A DNA stretch of 43,564 nt. Origin: Pinguiococcus pyrenoidosus (lineage: Eukaryota > Sar > Pinguiophyceae > Pinguiochrysidales > Pinguiochrysidaceae). Under the pieces are notes generated by a model. That model was given only the letters and a program-made list of their open reading frames with translations. It was not told where the DNA came from and made no database searches. Below, in pieces: positions 1-10,103 of the stretch (positions within the stretch are counted from its first letter, which is position 1; the number at the start of each line of letters is the position of its first letter). Both the position numbers and the translations under genes were made by a program. The stretch is from assembly GCA_019677205.1 (NCBI GenBank), contig JAAMXY010000828.1:1-43564 (forward strand). The letters are read 5' to 3'.

Positions 1-676
1 GTAGTCGTCTCCGCTCTCTCCCACGCCGAAGGATCTGGCGGCCGAGTGCACCTCAGGTTTATCTATCTTTTCTTTGTCCGTGCCACGAGCACCCTTGCCG
101 AGAATGCTCACCTGGGCCAGACATGCTCTCGGTTCCAGACGGAGACTTGATCAGCCTGGAACACCCAACCACGAAGTCAGTCTTGATTCTAAGCTGTTGA
201 AGGACGGGATCCGTTTCTCGTACCCACGCCACAGACGCGCCGCTGTAGAGCAGAATTACATTGTCGACCACATTCGGATCGGCGTCGAGAACTACAACAG
301 TCCGTAGCGGTTAGATCAAGTCCGCGAAGGCGAAGCAGCGCGCATCGCCAGCTCACCTCTTAGGGCGTCCCAAACGTCCGTTTGCGTCGACGAAGTGTAC
401 GGAATCCTGGACCCAACACGGCATTATTGTCATCATCACCACCACCCAACTCTGCTCACGAAGGTCCTGCTCATTTCCTCACCGAGTGTATCCCGTGCTC
501 ACGAGCGTGTTCAGCTCGGCCCGCTTCTGTGCCTGCGTAAGGCCGGAGGTGCCAGCGATGATGGCCTGGATGGTGGCGTCGCTGTAGTAGTTGCTGACGT
601 CGCAGGGGTCCTGAGCCGCCGCAGATGGGAGAACGCCGAGGGCCAGCAGGCCCAGAAGGCCGCCTGACAGCTTCAT
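1..676 (-). CDS. Secreted endonuclease I family nuclease (EndA/NucM type), 3' end beyond the window
   Basis: Extracellular DNA/RNA-degrading enzyme of the beta-beta-alpha-metal endonuclease I family, by similarity. Exons on the minus strand: 676-483, 406-357, 291-224, 155-112 and 34-1 (continues off the window); introns of 76, 65, 68 and 77 bases are all GT...AG and the reading frame stays open through every junction. Residues 1-21 form a signal peptide (LLGLLALGVLPSAAA). Family landmarks follow in order: the IPYTSS / VWDAL segment, DADPN, VILLYSG, and the catalytic-region motif WNREHVWPRS, whose His is the expected general base. The DLHHL segment and C-terminus lie outside the window. Likely used for extracellular nucleic-acid scavenging, which is inference. 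Divergent from the channel fusion gene at 1431. The family call is strong; no single ORF shows it because the gene is cut into small exons. Confidence 0.82.
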
Positions 677-1430
677 CAGGAGTTGCGGCGGTGCGGCAAA
701 GGAGCGGGCCGAGGAAGCAGGCCCGCCGCAAGGGTTGGCAGCTACATTGGATTCGGAGTGTAGAAGATTCTGACCCAGTTGTCAAAGGTGATGTCATCGA
801 ATGACTTCGTTGGTGCCGATCCACAGAAGGTGTTCGATATTAGGCAGGGGATTCAGGAGATTTGGCCAATGATGAAGAGGATTAGCTTTCCTCATTGGCG
901 TGAAGAGCATAATGACGTACCGTGCGATGCTTCTTCGTAGGTTATTGGTTGCAATGACTTCCACAGAGATCATAGGCCTTGTTCTTTGCACGTATGGGAC
1001 TTCCAGGTTGGAGACGATCTCCCGCGTTTTCGTTCCGAATTTACGATCATAAGGATCATGCTCGCTTCGGACCAACGATGGTCCTTCATATCCGTCCGTC
1101 GCAATTCTGCCATTCCATTTCATGCGGAAACAAGAACGAAGACACTCTCGCAGAATCATTTGCAGGCCCCTGGTTGGGTAGCCCGACATCCATCGCTGTT
1201 CTACGCTCATATACCGCTTTGCGAGCACAGCGCCGGCGAAAGTGCGCGTGTCAGCGCGGCTTGGAAAAGGATCTTTGCTTGACGCCTCTGTCCTCTTGGC
1301 TCGGTGTCCACGAGGGTCTTGTCCCGTCGTGAAGCGAGGCAGACGCAAGAGAGAGGGGGGAATCAAGCGGCGGCTTGAGCTGCTCTCCTCCTGCAGCTCC
1401 CCTGTTCTTCTTCATCGGAACCAGTGAAAC
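677..1430. other. Intergenic region between divergent genes
   Basis: Upstream region of both the nuclease (minus) and the channel fusion (plus). Roughly 780-1130 looks less GC-rich than the flanking genes. An open frame on the minus strand (1366-794) has no recognisable motif and I do not call it a gene. No clear TATA box or repeat. Confidence 0.5.
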
Positions 1431-4400
1431 ATGTCTGGAGAAGAGCGCAAGTGGAATGTGCTCAGTCGCATGAGCGAGCAGGCGCAGGCCAACAAGTCTC
1501 CGGGCTACGAGTGCTTCATCTTGTACGGCGACGACTACCACGGTGCGTCGGTCTCCTCTATTTCAAGCTCGAGCCCCCTTATCACCCAACGCGACGTATC
1601 CTCCTTGCAGACGTCCTTTCGAGATGCTACCCACAGCCGCGGGGCCAATTGCGCGCCGGAGGACAAGCCACCACCGAGGAGTTCGTGCGAGAGCATGAGG
1701 AGCGGCTGAAGCAGGGCGTCCGCGTGCTGGACGTGTGCTGCGGCGAGGGCTACACCGTCAGCGCGTTGGCGGAGAGGTTCCCGCAGAGCCGCTTCGTGGG
1801 GTTGGACATCGTCCAGAAGGCCATCACGACGGCCATGTCGAGCGTGCAGAGCAAAGGGAACCTCGCCTTCGTGCAGGGGACCGTGTTCGACCTGCCCTTC
1901 GAGGATGAGAGCTTCGACATCGTGCTGGGCCAGGACCCCGACGGATTCTGCCACCGAGATCGCCTGGTCGCTTTGCAAGAGACCTTCCGGGTGCTGCGAC
2001 TGGGAGGGACCTTCTACATGCACCTGGCCTGGATACCGAGCGGCTGGACGGCGAAGCAGATGGACGACTACGAGCGCATCAAGAGGGACGTGGGCGCGCC
2101 GACCGCGAGCGGCACCGCGCAAGCCTTTGTGGAGGACGTGGAGAACGCTGGCTTTGTGGTGGACGACGCGTCGGATCTCACCAGCCTCGCGAAGGAGCAT
2201 TTCAACGCATACGCGCTCTCGATGAGGAGAGTGGAGGGCGAGGTCTCCCCGTGGATCTCCAAGATGGTGCAAGCCGCCAACGCCGGCAGGCGCTTTGGTC
2301 TCAAGCTCATCGCCCACCGGGAGAACCTCTTTGAGCTGGTGCATCTGGAGAAGTACGACGCAATCAAGGACGTCCTGCGCAGCAAGAGCGCCGAGGAAAT
2401 CCTGTCCTACCGGGACTGGGCGAAGTTCACCGTGCTGCACCACGCGGCCAAGGACGGGAAGCTCAGCATGGTCAAGTGGCTCATCGAGAAGAAGAAGATT
2501 CCAGTTGACGTCGAGGACGGGAACGGCAGCACGCCGGCATACAGGTGCGCTGAGCGTGACGAGGCACGGAGCAGACGAACTCGCCGGGTCTAAGCCTGTC
2601 CTCGCGTTCTCCTTCAGGGCGATCGGGTTCGGGCGAGACGAGGTCCGACTGTACCTCATGAAGATGGGCGCGGACCTGTCGCACATCAACGCCCACGGCT
2701 CCAGTGCTCTGCACAACACCTGTGACACTGGCGACGAGGAGCTGTCCTTCTATCTGGTGGAGAAAGGCATCTGCGATCCCTTTCTCCCGAGCAACCGGGG
2801 AAATACGCCCGTCTCAGAGGCCATCGGCAAGCTGCACGACTGGGTCACTTGGATTTTCGATTCGAAGGTGACGGAGGTGAGAAGGATCAGCTCTGTGGAC
2901 GCCATCCGACTTGTACTTTCTGATGGATGGAGACTCGAATCGAGTGGCCTTCGAACATCTTCGCATCTAAAACGGCGTTTCCGCAATGCCACGATTTCCC
3001 CCTTCTTCACAACGCTAGGTGAAGCGATTTGTCCGATGGAGGCTCCGCCGCTACGACCTTGCGTTTCTGGATTACGGCGAGGACGACGACGGCATCGAAA
3101 GCGTCGTGAGCAAGATCGTCAAGCGGCATGTCACCGACTTGCTCAGGCACCCGCTCGTGTATCACTACTTCGCCTTGAGATGGGACGCATTTGGGCGGCG
3201 TAGCTCCTTGATAGACACCGGGTTCCACTTCCTGGACCTCGGCGTGTATGTCGCCTTCATCGTGAGCCTGCAGTACCAAGGTCGCAGTTCGCTGTACGAG
3301 TTGATCGTCATCGGCTTGGCGCTGCTGCTCATCGGCGTATCCTACAAGAATCTCCGCAGCGAGTACTGCCAGTTCAAGGACGCCACTGCGTCGTACCGCA
3401 CGGTTTACGGGAGAACCGTGCTGCTCAATGACTACTGGGTCGACATGTGGAACTATGTTGAGCTGACACTGTACGTCGTCGTCTCCGCCATCGCCCTGCT
3501 CGTGCTTTGCGCGGTTGCCGCGGACGGTAGGGGGGGAGCGCGCTTCTCTGATTCAGACGGCGTCGCCGAGGTCTTGATGATCACGACGCTGCTGTTCTTC
3601 TTCCGAACCCTGAGGTTCCTCTCCCTTTTCAAGTTCATCGGTGAGTGTGCCAAGGGCGAGCATCGCCGCAAAAGCCTACGGGCACACGCGACGAAGAGAG
3701 GTCGCGTTGCGGATGGCTAAGAGGATCATTGCCTTATAGGTCCATACATTCAGACCATCTTTCGAATGACGCGCGACATGGGCATCTTCTTCTCCTTCTT
3801 CCTCGTGTTCTGGATCGCCTTCGGAATGGCCTTCTTCGTGAAGTTCTCCGAAGCAGAAGTGGGAAGCTTCTGGAGCATCCTTAGGAACGTGCTTGAGCAG
3901 TTCATCTTGGGAGATGGCGACCGGATTCGCGATGCGATTGACGATGCCGGGCCCGTCGCGCAGCTGGTCTACGTCCTGATGCTGCTGTTCATGCCGCTGC
4001 TCTTGATCAACCTCGTCATCGCCATGCTGGTACGTGTACGACCTGTGTTGAGCTTGGCGTCGACTTCACCCTTGGCCTCGGCCTTGGCCTCGGCATCACT
4101 AGCGTTTGCACGTCGCGCCACGCCGTGCCACCAGCGGGCCATTTTTTTTTCTCTGACGGAGCGACCCCTTTGGCTAGGTGAACACCTACGACAGCGTGCA
4201 GTACCAGGCGACAGAAGAGTATCTGATCATCTGGGCTGGCTACATTCTGGAGAAGCAGGCATCTGTGCCGCTTGAGCGGCGCAAGAAGCTTCTCCGCGAG
4301 GCCTCGATCCGCTCCTTCCACGCAATTCCCGCCGAGAACAACACAGCGATTGATACAGACGCGCTCGCACGCGGCTTCGAGTTCTCCCACGACTGCACCT

Positions 4401-4718
4401 GGGTTTGGACTAAAGATCTCGATCAAGTGGAGGAAGAGGAGACGCAGGCCATGCAGTACTTCCGAGATCACTTCCTCCACGACATGCGACACCTGGAGCT
4501 TGGCATCGCGGGTGCCGTCATGAAGAGGAAGGGTAAGCAGCGCTGTCTGTGCTCTTGGCGCCTGAAGGTGACGCGCTAGGACTGACGCCCTACTTTCTTC
4601 AGCCGCGAGACAGTTGCAAGGCCCCGGCAGTGCGCGGCAAGCGCAGGCACGCGGACTGCTCGTGCCGCGTGCCGAGGCGCGCCCTCACCAAAGCCCTGCC
4701 TCTCGCGCCTCCATGTAG
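1431..4718 (+). CDS. Class I methyltransferase-ankyrin-TRP-like cation channel fusion
   Basis: Seven exons: 1431-1542, 1611-2544, 2618-2876, 3019-3640, 3740-4029, 4178-4532, 4603-4718. All introns are GT...AG, the sum is 2,688 bases and encodes 895 residues without a frame break. Residues about 70-215 are a SAM-dependent methyltransferase: motif I DVCCGEGY, acidic GLDI, and GQDPDGFCH, resembling the UbiE/sarcosine-methyltransferase class. Residues about 295-435 hold ankyrin-like repeats (FTVLHHAAKDGK, GSSALHNTCDTGDEE, GNTPVSEA). From about 505 six hydrophobic segments follow; the last two flank a pore-like stretch (SFWSILRNVLEQFILGDGD) and end in LLLINLVIAML, typical of TRP/polycystin-like channels. 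The C-tail of about 155 residues is charged. Plausibly a plasma- or ciliary-membrane cation channel with a cytosolic enzyme domain; substrate and ion are unknown. The alternative is two adjacent genes, but no stop, start or gap separates the parts. Confidence 0.8.
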
Positions 4719-5739
4719 ACGTGAACATCTGCGGGCCGTGGACATTCTGCATCGCGTCGAGGAAGCGCGGCGGAAGCAACCCCAAAAAATCCTTCCGTCC
4801 TTTCGTCACGAACCCGATCCTCTCTCGGATCGACCGTTCATGGCCGAAGGTGCAGCGTTCCTGGTTCTGAAGATCTCCGGATGATATCCATCTGTCCTTT
4901 GCCGTAGCTACGAGGAAGCAGAGTTCCGATGCGCTCTTTCCCGGGGCCCTGTGATGCGTAGTGTAGCGTGAGTGGCCGCTGCAGATTGGGCATTGAGCTC
5001 CGGAACATCCGATTCGTCACCTGTAGGCTGAGGCGGTGCAAGCGCAAAGGCTGCGGCGGGAAGATGATGTGCAGCTATTGAACAGTGCTGGCAGGTGCGT
5101 TGTGCAACCCCCGCTTCCGGGCTCCGGTTTCCGGCTTGCCCGGTCTTCAAAGCACGACAAAACCTTCCCCACGGATGTACAGCATACGTAGCGCACGCGG
5201 CTCGTCTTGAACGTGGCAGTTGGTCTCTGGTCTTCCACTGACACAAGCGAACAGCGTGGTCCATTGCGTCGCTCGGCCTGGCCAGGGAAGAAGCCGTACA
5301 GGTCGAAGAAGGCGCCGGAGTCCGATAGCTTTCTCTCGGAGAAAGCTGTTACGCCGCCACAGGATTGCGAAGGTCGCCAAGTCATAGGTGGGTGAGCGTG
5401 GCGAACAAAAGCGGTGAGGGCTTCGACGGTCGGGACGCAGTGCCGGCACGAGCGACGGAAGACCTGGCCTCGTGCGGCCTGCGCTTTTGCGAGTCGCGAA
5501 GGCCGAGCAGGCAGCACAGCCGAGTTTTGGGGCTGCGACCCTCCCCTCCCTAGTGGACAGTATCGACAAGAGGCAGGAAGCGACTTCGCGCTCCGCTCCG
5601 CGGCAAGTGTAGCCACATGTCTTGGTTGTCCGGTCGCTGCATCGGACTGTGATGCCTGTGCCCCGGAGCTTTCAGTTGGGGAGGCCGCGTGCGACAATCG
5701 CGTTCTCAAATGCCCCGGCACGGACTCGGGAGCGCGCTC
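4719..5739. other. Intergenic region
   Basis: Lies between two genes on the plus strand. It holds a perfect inverted repeat at 5327-5347 and no supported gene. The minus-strand frame that crosses into 6180 is the antisense of the next gene. Confidence 0.5.
5327..5347. repeat. Inverted repeat, 9-bp arms, 3-base loop
   Basis: AGCTTTCTC and GAGAAAGCT flank TCG as a perfect hairpin. It is about 610 bases past the channel stop and 390 bases before the next start. Function is unknown. Confidence 0.6.
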
Positions 5740-7830
5740 ATGGCGGAGGGGCGCGGCGCCGGCAAGAAGATTCTGGTGACCGGGTCTCGCGGCGGAATCG
5801 GAGTGCCGCTCATGCAGCACTTGCGAGATGTGGGCTTTCGGCCGATTCCCCTGACCCGGCAGCAGTGCGACCTGGAGCTTGAAAGTCCGCCAGAGGCATT
5901 CAAGCGGTGCGAGGTCGATGGAGTGGTGCATCTCGCCACGAACTTCCGCACGCCGCAGAAGGACCCGGTGATGCTGCAACGCATGCTGGACTGGGCCGGC
6001 GCCGGTGGCGTGAAGATGTTTGTGTACTTCAGCAGTTGGGTGGTGCACTTCCCGGCGAGGGGAATCGTGACGCCTTACGTCCGTGCGAAGCGCCGGTCCG
6101 AGGAATTGGTCAGGATGGCGCGAGAGAGGTATCCGGGCACCGCCTTTTTCATCGTGCGGCCTTCCGTCGTCGTGGGACACGACGGGTTGATGTGGCAGAG
6201 GATCATCAACCGCCTCGGTTCCTTCATCTGCATGATTCCCGCCGAGGTGTCAAGAAGCTTTGTGCACATCAAGGAGGTAAAGCACTGCGTCGTGGACCTC
6301 CTGGGTGCCAAGGCGCCGCTGCCGAAGACGATCACGGTGCTGGGGCAGCGCGCGCCGCTGAAGGACTGGATCCGGGAGGAGAACTTCCGGGGGAAGAACT
6401 TCAGCTCGAAGCATGCCTTCGCGCATTACCTGGACGAGCGCCAGGGCTCCTCGAAGTTCTGGCTTTGCGTCCGCATCGCGTGCCTGATTGCCGTGATCGT
6501 CGTGGGGTCCTTGGGATACCTGCGAGTCGCCGTCTTGTACGGCTTTCTCATCGCGCTCGTCATCATCTGCTTCTGGGCCGCGGTCAACTACATCGACTAC
6601 ATCACGGGCCTGACGAACTTCGACTTCGAGCCAGACAACGAAGAGGACATCCTGGCCCTGTGCAACACGGTGAACACGGGCCGCATCGCGCTTCACGGGG
6701 CGCTGAACGTGAGGAAGTACTTCTGCAGCAACGAGGCGCTCAATGGCGTCCAGTACCTGAATCAGATATCCTTGCGGCGATTCAATGACATCATCGAGTT
6801 TGACGGACTGGCCCACACGATCACGGCGGAGGCGGGCGCTACATTCAGGGACGTCATCCCTTTCGTGAGGAAGCGGGATCACTACATCGAGAACTATCCC
6901 AATTACTTTGGGATCACCCTGGGCGCCTGCGTGGCCACCGCGGTGCACGGCTCGACGTGCCGCCTGCCGTTCATCGCGTGCCTCATCGAGCGCATCCGCT
7001 GCTTCAACTACGCCACGAACCAGATCGAAGTGTGGTCTCGGGAAGGCGAGAATCGCTTCACGGACAAGGTCTTTGACAGGGCCTGGTCCTGCTCGCGAGT
7101 CGTCCTCCACGTGACCCTGAGAGTCCGGCCCACCTCGTGCCGATACTCGATTACCAGCAGCAGTGTCGACGTGCGCCTCGTCGCGGACCCTCTCGCCCTG
7201 TTCATCGGCGTGTCTCGGCCGGACGTGTCCCGACTCCGCCGCAGCTCCTTGTTCGACGGGAAGGAGGTGGCCCACACCGCAGAGGAAGCGGAAGATCTCC
7301 ATTTCGGCGTTGTGGACTCGGTGGAAGTGAGGAAGAACTACGCGTCGTGCCACCGGGCCACGCTCAACGTCTACCGGCGCGCAGAGGAGGGTCGCAACAT
7401 CAAGGCCGACTACATCGGCAACATGTGGAACTTGATGAAGCCCCTCGGCGTCGAATGGTACGCAAAGCTGGTCGCCTACGTGAGTTGGAACTTTGAGTGG
7501 TTTCTTCGGCCCGAGCAGTTCAAGGAGTTCTGGGAAGAGGTCTTTGTGGAGAATAGCCACGGCTACTACTTCTTCAAGTGCTTGGTGCGCAAGAACCCAG
7601 AGGTGCCGGGCTTCGAGGGACACCCGTACTTCGACACCGTGTCGATCGACATCTCCGCTCTGAAGACGCCGGGGAACCGAAGACGAATCATCGATCTGTA
7701 CAGGAAGTATCAGCCGCAGTACCACAAGGGCAAGGACTACGAGTTCTTCGCCGCCCCGATTGCGCCGAACCTTAGCCCCGTGATCCTTGATCTGGTGACC
7801 AAGGAGGATCCCGCCCTCCAGAACCTGTGA
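5740..7830 (+). CDS. NAD(P)-dependent epimerase/dehydrogenase fused through membrane segments to an FAD-linked oxidase
   Basis: Single-exon gene of 696 residues from ATG 5740; an in-frame ATG at 5710 would add ten. Residues about 12-215 form an extended short-chain dehydrogenase: nucleotide loop ILVTGSRGGIG, HLATN, FSSWVVH and a YxxxK-like YVRAK, then IVRPSVVVG. Residues about 242-283 are two hydrophobic helices. Residues about 300-465 resemble the PCMH FAD-binding domain of aldonolactone/alditol oxidases (LNQISLRRFNDII, AEAGATFRDVIPF, GITLGACVATAVHGST). A C-terminal substrate domain of about 230 residues follows. Both catalytic halves should face the same side of a membrane if the helices form a hairpin. 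Suggests two-step sugar or sterol-like oxidation in one polypeptide; the substrate is not readable from sequence. The absence of introns is unusual next to its spliced neighbours. Confidence 0.75.
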   Translation: MAEGRGAGKKILVTGSRGGIGVPLMQHLRDVGFRPIPLTRQQCDLELESPPEAFKRCEVDGVVHLATNFRTPQKDPVMLQRMLDWAGAGGVKMFVYFSSWVVHFPARGIVTPYVRAKRRSEELVRMARERYPGTAFFIVRPSVVVGHDGLMWQRIINRLGSFICMIPAEVSRSFVHIKEVKHCVVDLLGAKAPLPKTITVLGQRAPLKDWIREENFRGKNFSSKHAFAHYLDERQGSSKFWLCVRIACLIAVIVVGSLGYLRVAVLYGFLIALVIICFWAAVNYIDYITGLTNFDFEPDNEEDILALCNTVNTGRIALHGALNVRKYFCSNEALNGVQYLNQISLRRFNDIIEFDGLAHTITAEAGATFRDVIPFVRKRDHYIENYPNYFGITLGACVATAVHGSTCRLPFIACLIERIRCFNYATNQIEVWSREGENRFTDKVFDRAWSCSRVVLHVTLRVRPTSCRYSITSSSVDVRLVADPLALFIGVSRPDVSRLRRSSLFDGKEVAHTAEEAEDLHFGVVDSVEVRKNYASCHRATLNVYRRAEEGRNIKADYIGNMWNLMKPLGVEWYAKLVAYVSWNFEWFLRPEQFKEFWEEVFVENSHGYYFFKCLVRKNPEVPGFEGHPYFDTVSIDISALKTPGNRRRIIDLYRKYQPQYHKGKDYEFFAAPIAPNLSPVILDLVTKEDPALQNL

Positions 7831-8129
7831 GATGCCTGGACGCTACAGGTTGGAGGCCTGCGGCTTATGGCCGAGTCAGGCGCTCGTATGCGCGTCAGCC
7901 CCAAGGCTCTGGGAGGGCTGCGCGGGGCCCAGAGGGTTGTTTGCCAGTCATCACTGGATGAAATACCTTCGAAGAGAGCTGTCTGGAGAACGGGCAGCTT
8001 GAAGTCGAGCTCGCTCGTGAGGGCAGACACAAAGCTCGTGAAGGCAAACACTAAGCTACTTTGGCCGTTTGCCGTTTGCCGTTTGCCGTTTGCCGTTTGC
8101 CTGGTGTCCGTCTCCTTTGCTTCCGCATC
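7831..8129. other. Short convergent intergenic region with heptamer repeat
   Basis: Both flanking genes end here. At about 8064-8101 a 7-base unit (CCGTTTG) is repeated five times. The open frame crossing this stretch is not supported. Confidence 0.5.
8064..8101. repeat. Heptamer tandem repeat (CCGTTTG)n
   Basis: About five direct copies, located just past the 3' end of the coiled-coil gene. Confidence 0.85.
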
Positions 8130-9324
8130 TCACATACTCTGCAAGACTTGTGGCAACACCTCGGCAACTATCTCTGAGCACTCCTGAAGCGTGAGTGCCT
8201 TGTAGGTCAGATCTAAGGGAGCCTCTGCTGAGTCATCCTGGTCACTTTCACCGTACGTTCCGGCAATTTCGTGGACAGCGCGGTCAAAATCGATGTGGGA
8301 CTCCGGCGGCGCGACCAGCTTCAGGCCGTTCACAACTTCCCCAACCGTGATCATGCCCTCCCCGTAGCCGCGCTCGTTGGTCTTCCTTAGGCGGAAAATG
8401 CCAGTGGCGAGAAGGTTCGGCTCGTCCGTACTCTTGCCCAGCTCTTCCCAGATCTTCTTGCTCCCGCCTCGGATTGCATCGCAGCGATAGTCCATCTGCG
8501 AGCTCTTCAGCTTCCACGATGTCCGCTCCTCCCTGGCGTCCTCGGTTCTGGCCACGGCATCTTCAATCTCCTTCCGGATCACGTCTACAGCAGCGTTGGA
8601 GGCCCCAATCTCTTGTTCCGCCGTCTGCTTCCTCTGCCTTCGATGCTGCAGAGTGTCTTCCACCTTCTGCTTCAGCAGCAGCAGCTCTCGCTCGAGATCC
8701 GCTTGATCCTGCAGCGCCCTTGGGTACAGGCTCTCGAGGCGCTGCCGAGCAGTCACGCGCCTTTCCTCGCTCTCTGCCGCCTGCTTGGCCAAGGCGCTCT
8801 CCTGCTCCGTGAGGCTCTTCTCCTTCCGCTTCATGTGCTTGATCATCAGGTGCAACTCGAGATCTCTTTGTGTTTTTTGGGGGGGAAGGGGTAGGAGACA
8901 GAGGTTAGACGGGAGAGGGTAAAGATTTCTATACCCTAGACATGTATAACTTCAACGCAGTGAGGCAAAGTAGCCACTAAAACACGAACCTTTCCGATGG
9001 ATTCGGTTGGATTGGCTTCAGATGTCGTTGCTCCATGGTATCCAGCATTCTCTTTGCAGCGAGGATTTTGCATCTTTGCCGCAAGTTGCGGAGCTTCGCC
9101 TCCTTCTCCTGGACTCTAGCTTGCAACTGAGCATGTTTCGCTTGCAACTCCTTGACCTGGCAGCTCTTAGACTGAGTACTGTGCAAGACGCCGGTGACGT
9201 CGAGCTCCGCGACCTTCTCTTCCAGGCTCCGGAACGACGTGCCCACCGTCGCTGGTCGACGCTCTGGAGCTGACTGAGCTGCGTGGGACGGAGATCGGGG
9301 GCTTTCCCGGTTTTTCCGGTCCAT
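8130..9324 (-). CDS. Coiled-coil protein of unknown function
   Basis: Two exons, 9324-8990 and 8865-8130, joined by a 124-base GT...AG intron; 356 residues. The junction reads PNPSER-DLELHLM and keeps frame. Start chosen at MDRKNRE because the longer frame upstream is not protein-like. Residues about 1-45 are basic and Ser/Pro-rich. Long heptad-rich stretches follow (about 45-110 and 115-215: EKVAELD, KELQAKHAQLQARVQEKEAKLRNL, LTEQESALAKQ, LERELLLLKQKVEDTL). A more globular acidic C-terminus ends in LQECSEIVAEVLPQVLQ. It could be a cytoskeletal, basal-body or kinetochore component, but no family motif is recognised. The 5' end lies 542 bases from the divergent NDUFB3 gene. Confidence 0.7.
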
Positions 9325-9866
9325 TTTGAAGCGGAGAGGCGGACTCGGGGTGGGAGAGATCCTCACGTTCGAAAATGGCGGGAAAAACGGGCAAATCAAA
9401 GGAACTGCGCGACAGACTCGAAGCATGCGTCTTGATTGGTTTCTGCCCTTCATTTCGGTGTTGCTGCCATGGCATATTTCAGTTCTGCAAAATGATCAAA
9501 ACTGAGAACCCAATCATGCTGCTCTGAGGACTCCGTTGCGAAGCCGTCCGCGGCGCTTATTCACCCAGACCACGGCCAAATAAGACAAGCCGGACAGAGG
9601 CGATGATGCAAGCGGGAAAGTCGGCGCACACAGGCGCAGCTTCCGTTCGTTTGGTCTCTCTCTCTCTCCCTGTACGGAGCGGATCAACGCGTGCGGATCG
9701 CGACCGCGCTTCTGCCTCTTACGTCAGCTTTCGCTGCAGATCTCTTCTGCGGCTTCGGCGGGAGTTTGTACAGCGCGTCTGAGTCGCCTGGGTCGTCGTT
9801 CTGTGGCCATTGAAATCGGCGTGAGATTTTGGATCTCTCGTGACGCCTTTCCTTAGCGAGGTAAAG
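9325..9866. other. Divergent intergenic/promoter region
   Basis: Separates the coiled-coil gene (minus) from the NDUFB3 gene (plus). Holds a short CT tract at about 9655-9668. No gene supported. Confidence 0.5.
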
Positions 9867-10103
9867 ATGGTGCTCCGCGGACAAGACGCGTGGCGACGGC
9901 ACCCTCTCTTGATCAACTGCCACCGCGGGATGTTTCCGGGGCTGAACTACGCGCTGGGCATCTTTGGCGTGTATCTGGTGGTGAAGTACTCGTATGCGGC
10001 CATGTTTCCGCCGCAGCGCCACAGCTTCCCGGCGGGTCCGTTCCACTTCGTGAAGGAAGGCACTGGAGAAGTGCCGGAGCCGGTGTTCTCCGGGAACCAC
10101 TAG
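9867..10103 (+). CDS. NDUFB3: Complex I accessory subunit B12-like (NDUFB3)
   Basis: 78 residues, single exon, start at ATG 9867 (MVLRGQDAW). Small single-pass inner-membrane accessory subunit of mitochondrial NADH:ubiquinone oxidoreductase. The N-terminal half matches the family pattern: an Arg/Asp-Trp motif (RGQDAWRRHPLL), then a small-residue helix (FPGLNYALGIFGVYLVVKY) followed by a short polar tail, as in plant and animal B12 subunits, which are of similar length. Presence of a complex I subunit is informative because myzozoan alveolates are thought to lack this complex. The protein is short, so the call rests on one motif plus one transmembrane segment and could be a different small membrane protein. 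Confidence 0.68.
   Translation: MVLRGQDAWRRHPLLINCHRGMFPGLNYALGIFGVYLVVKYSYAAMFPPQRHSFPAGPFHFVKEGTGEVPEPVFSGNH

Noticed and set aside
794-1366. 190-codon minus-strand open frame in a less GC-rich stretch, considered as a transposon remnant
   Set aside because: No reverse transcriptase, transposase or integrase motif, no terminal repeats, and no splice-compatible extension.
6250-7725. 491-codon minus-strand open frame opposite the dehydrogenase-oxidase
   Set aside because: Composition is Val/Arg/His-rich antisense of the plus-strand gene, with no motif.
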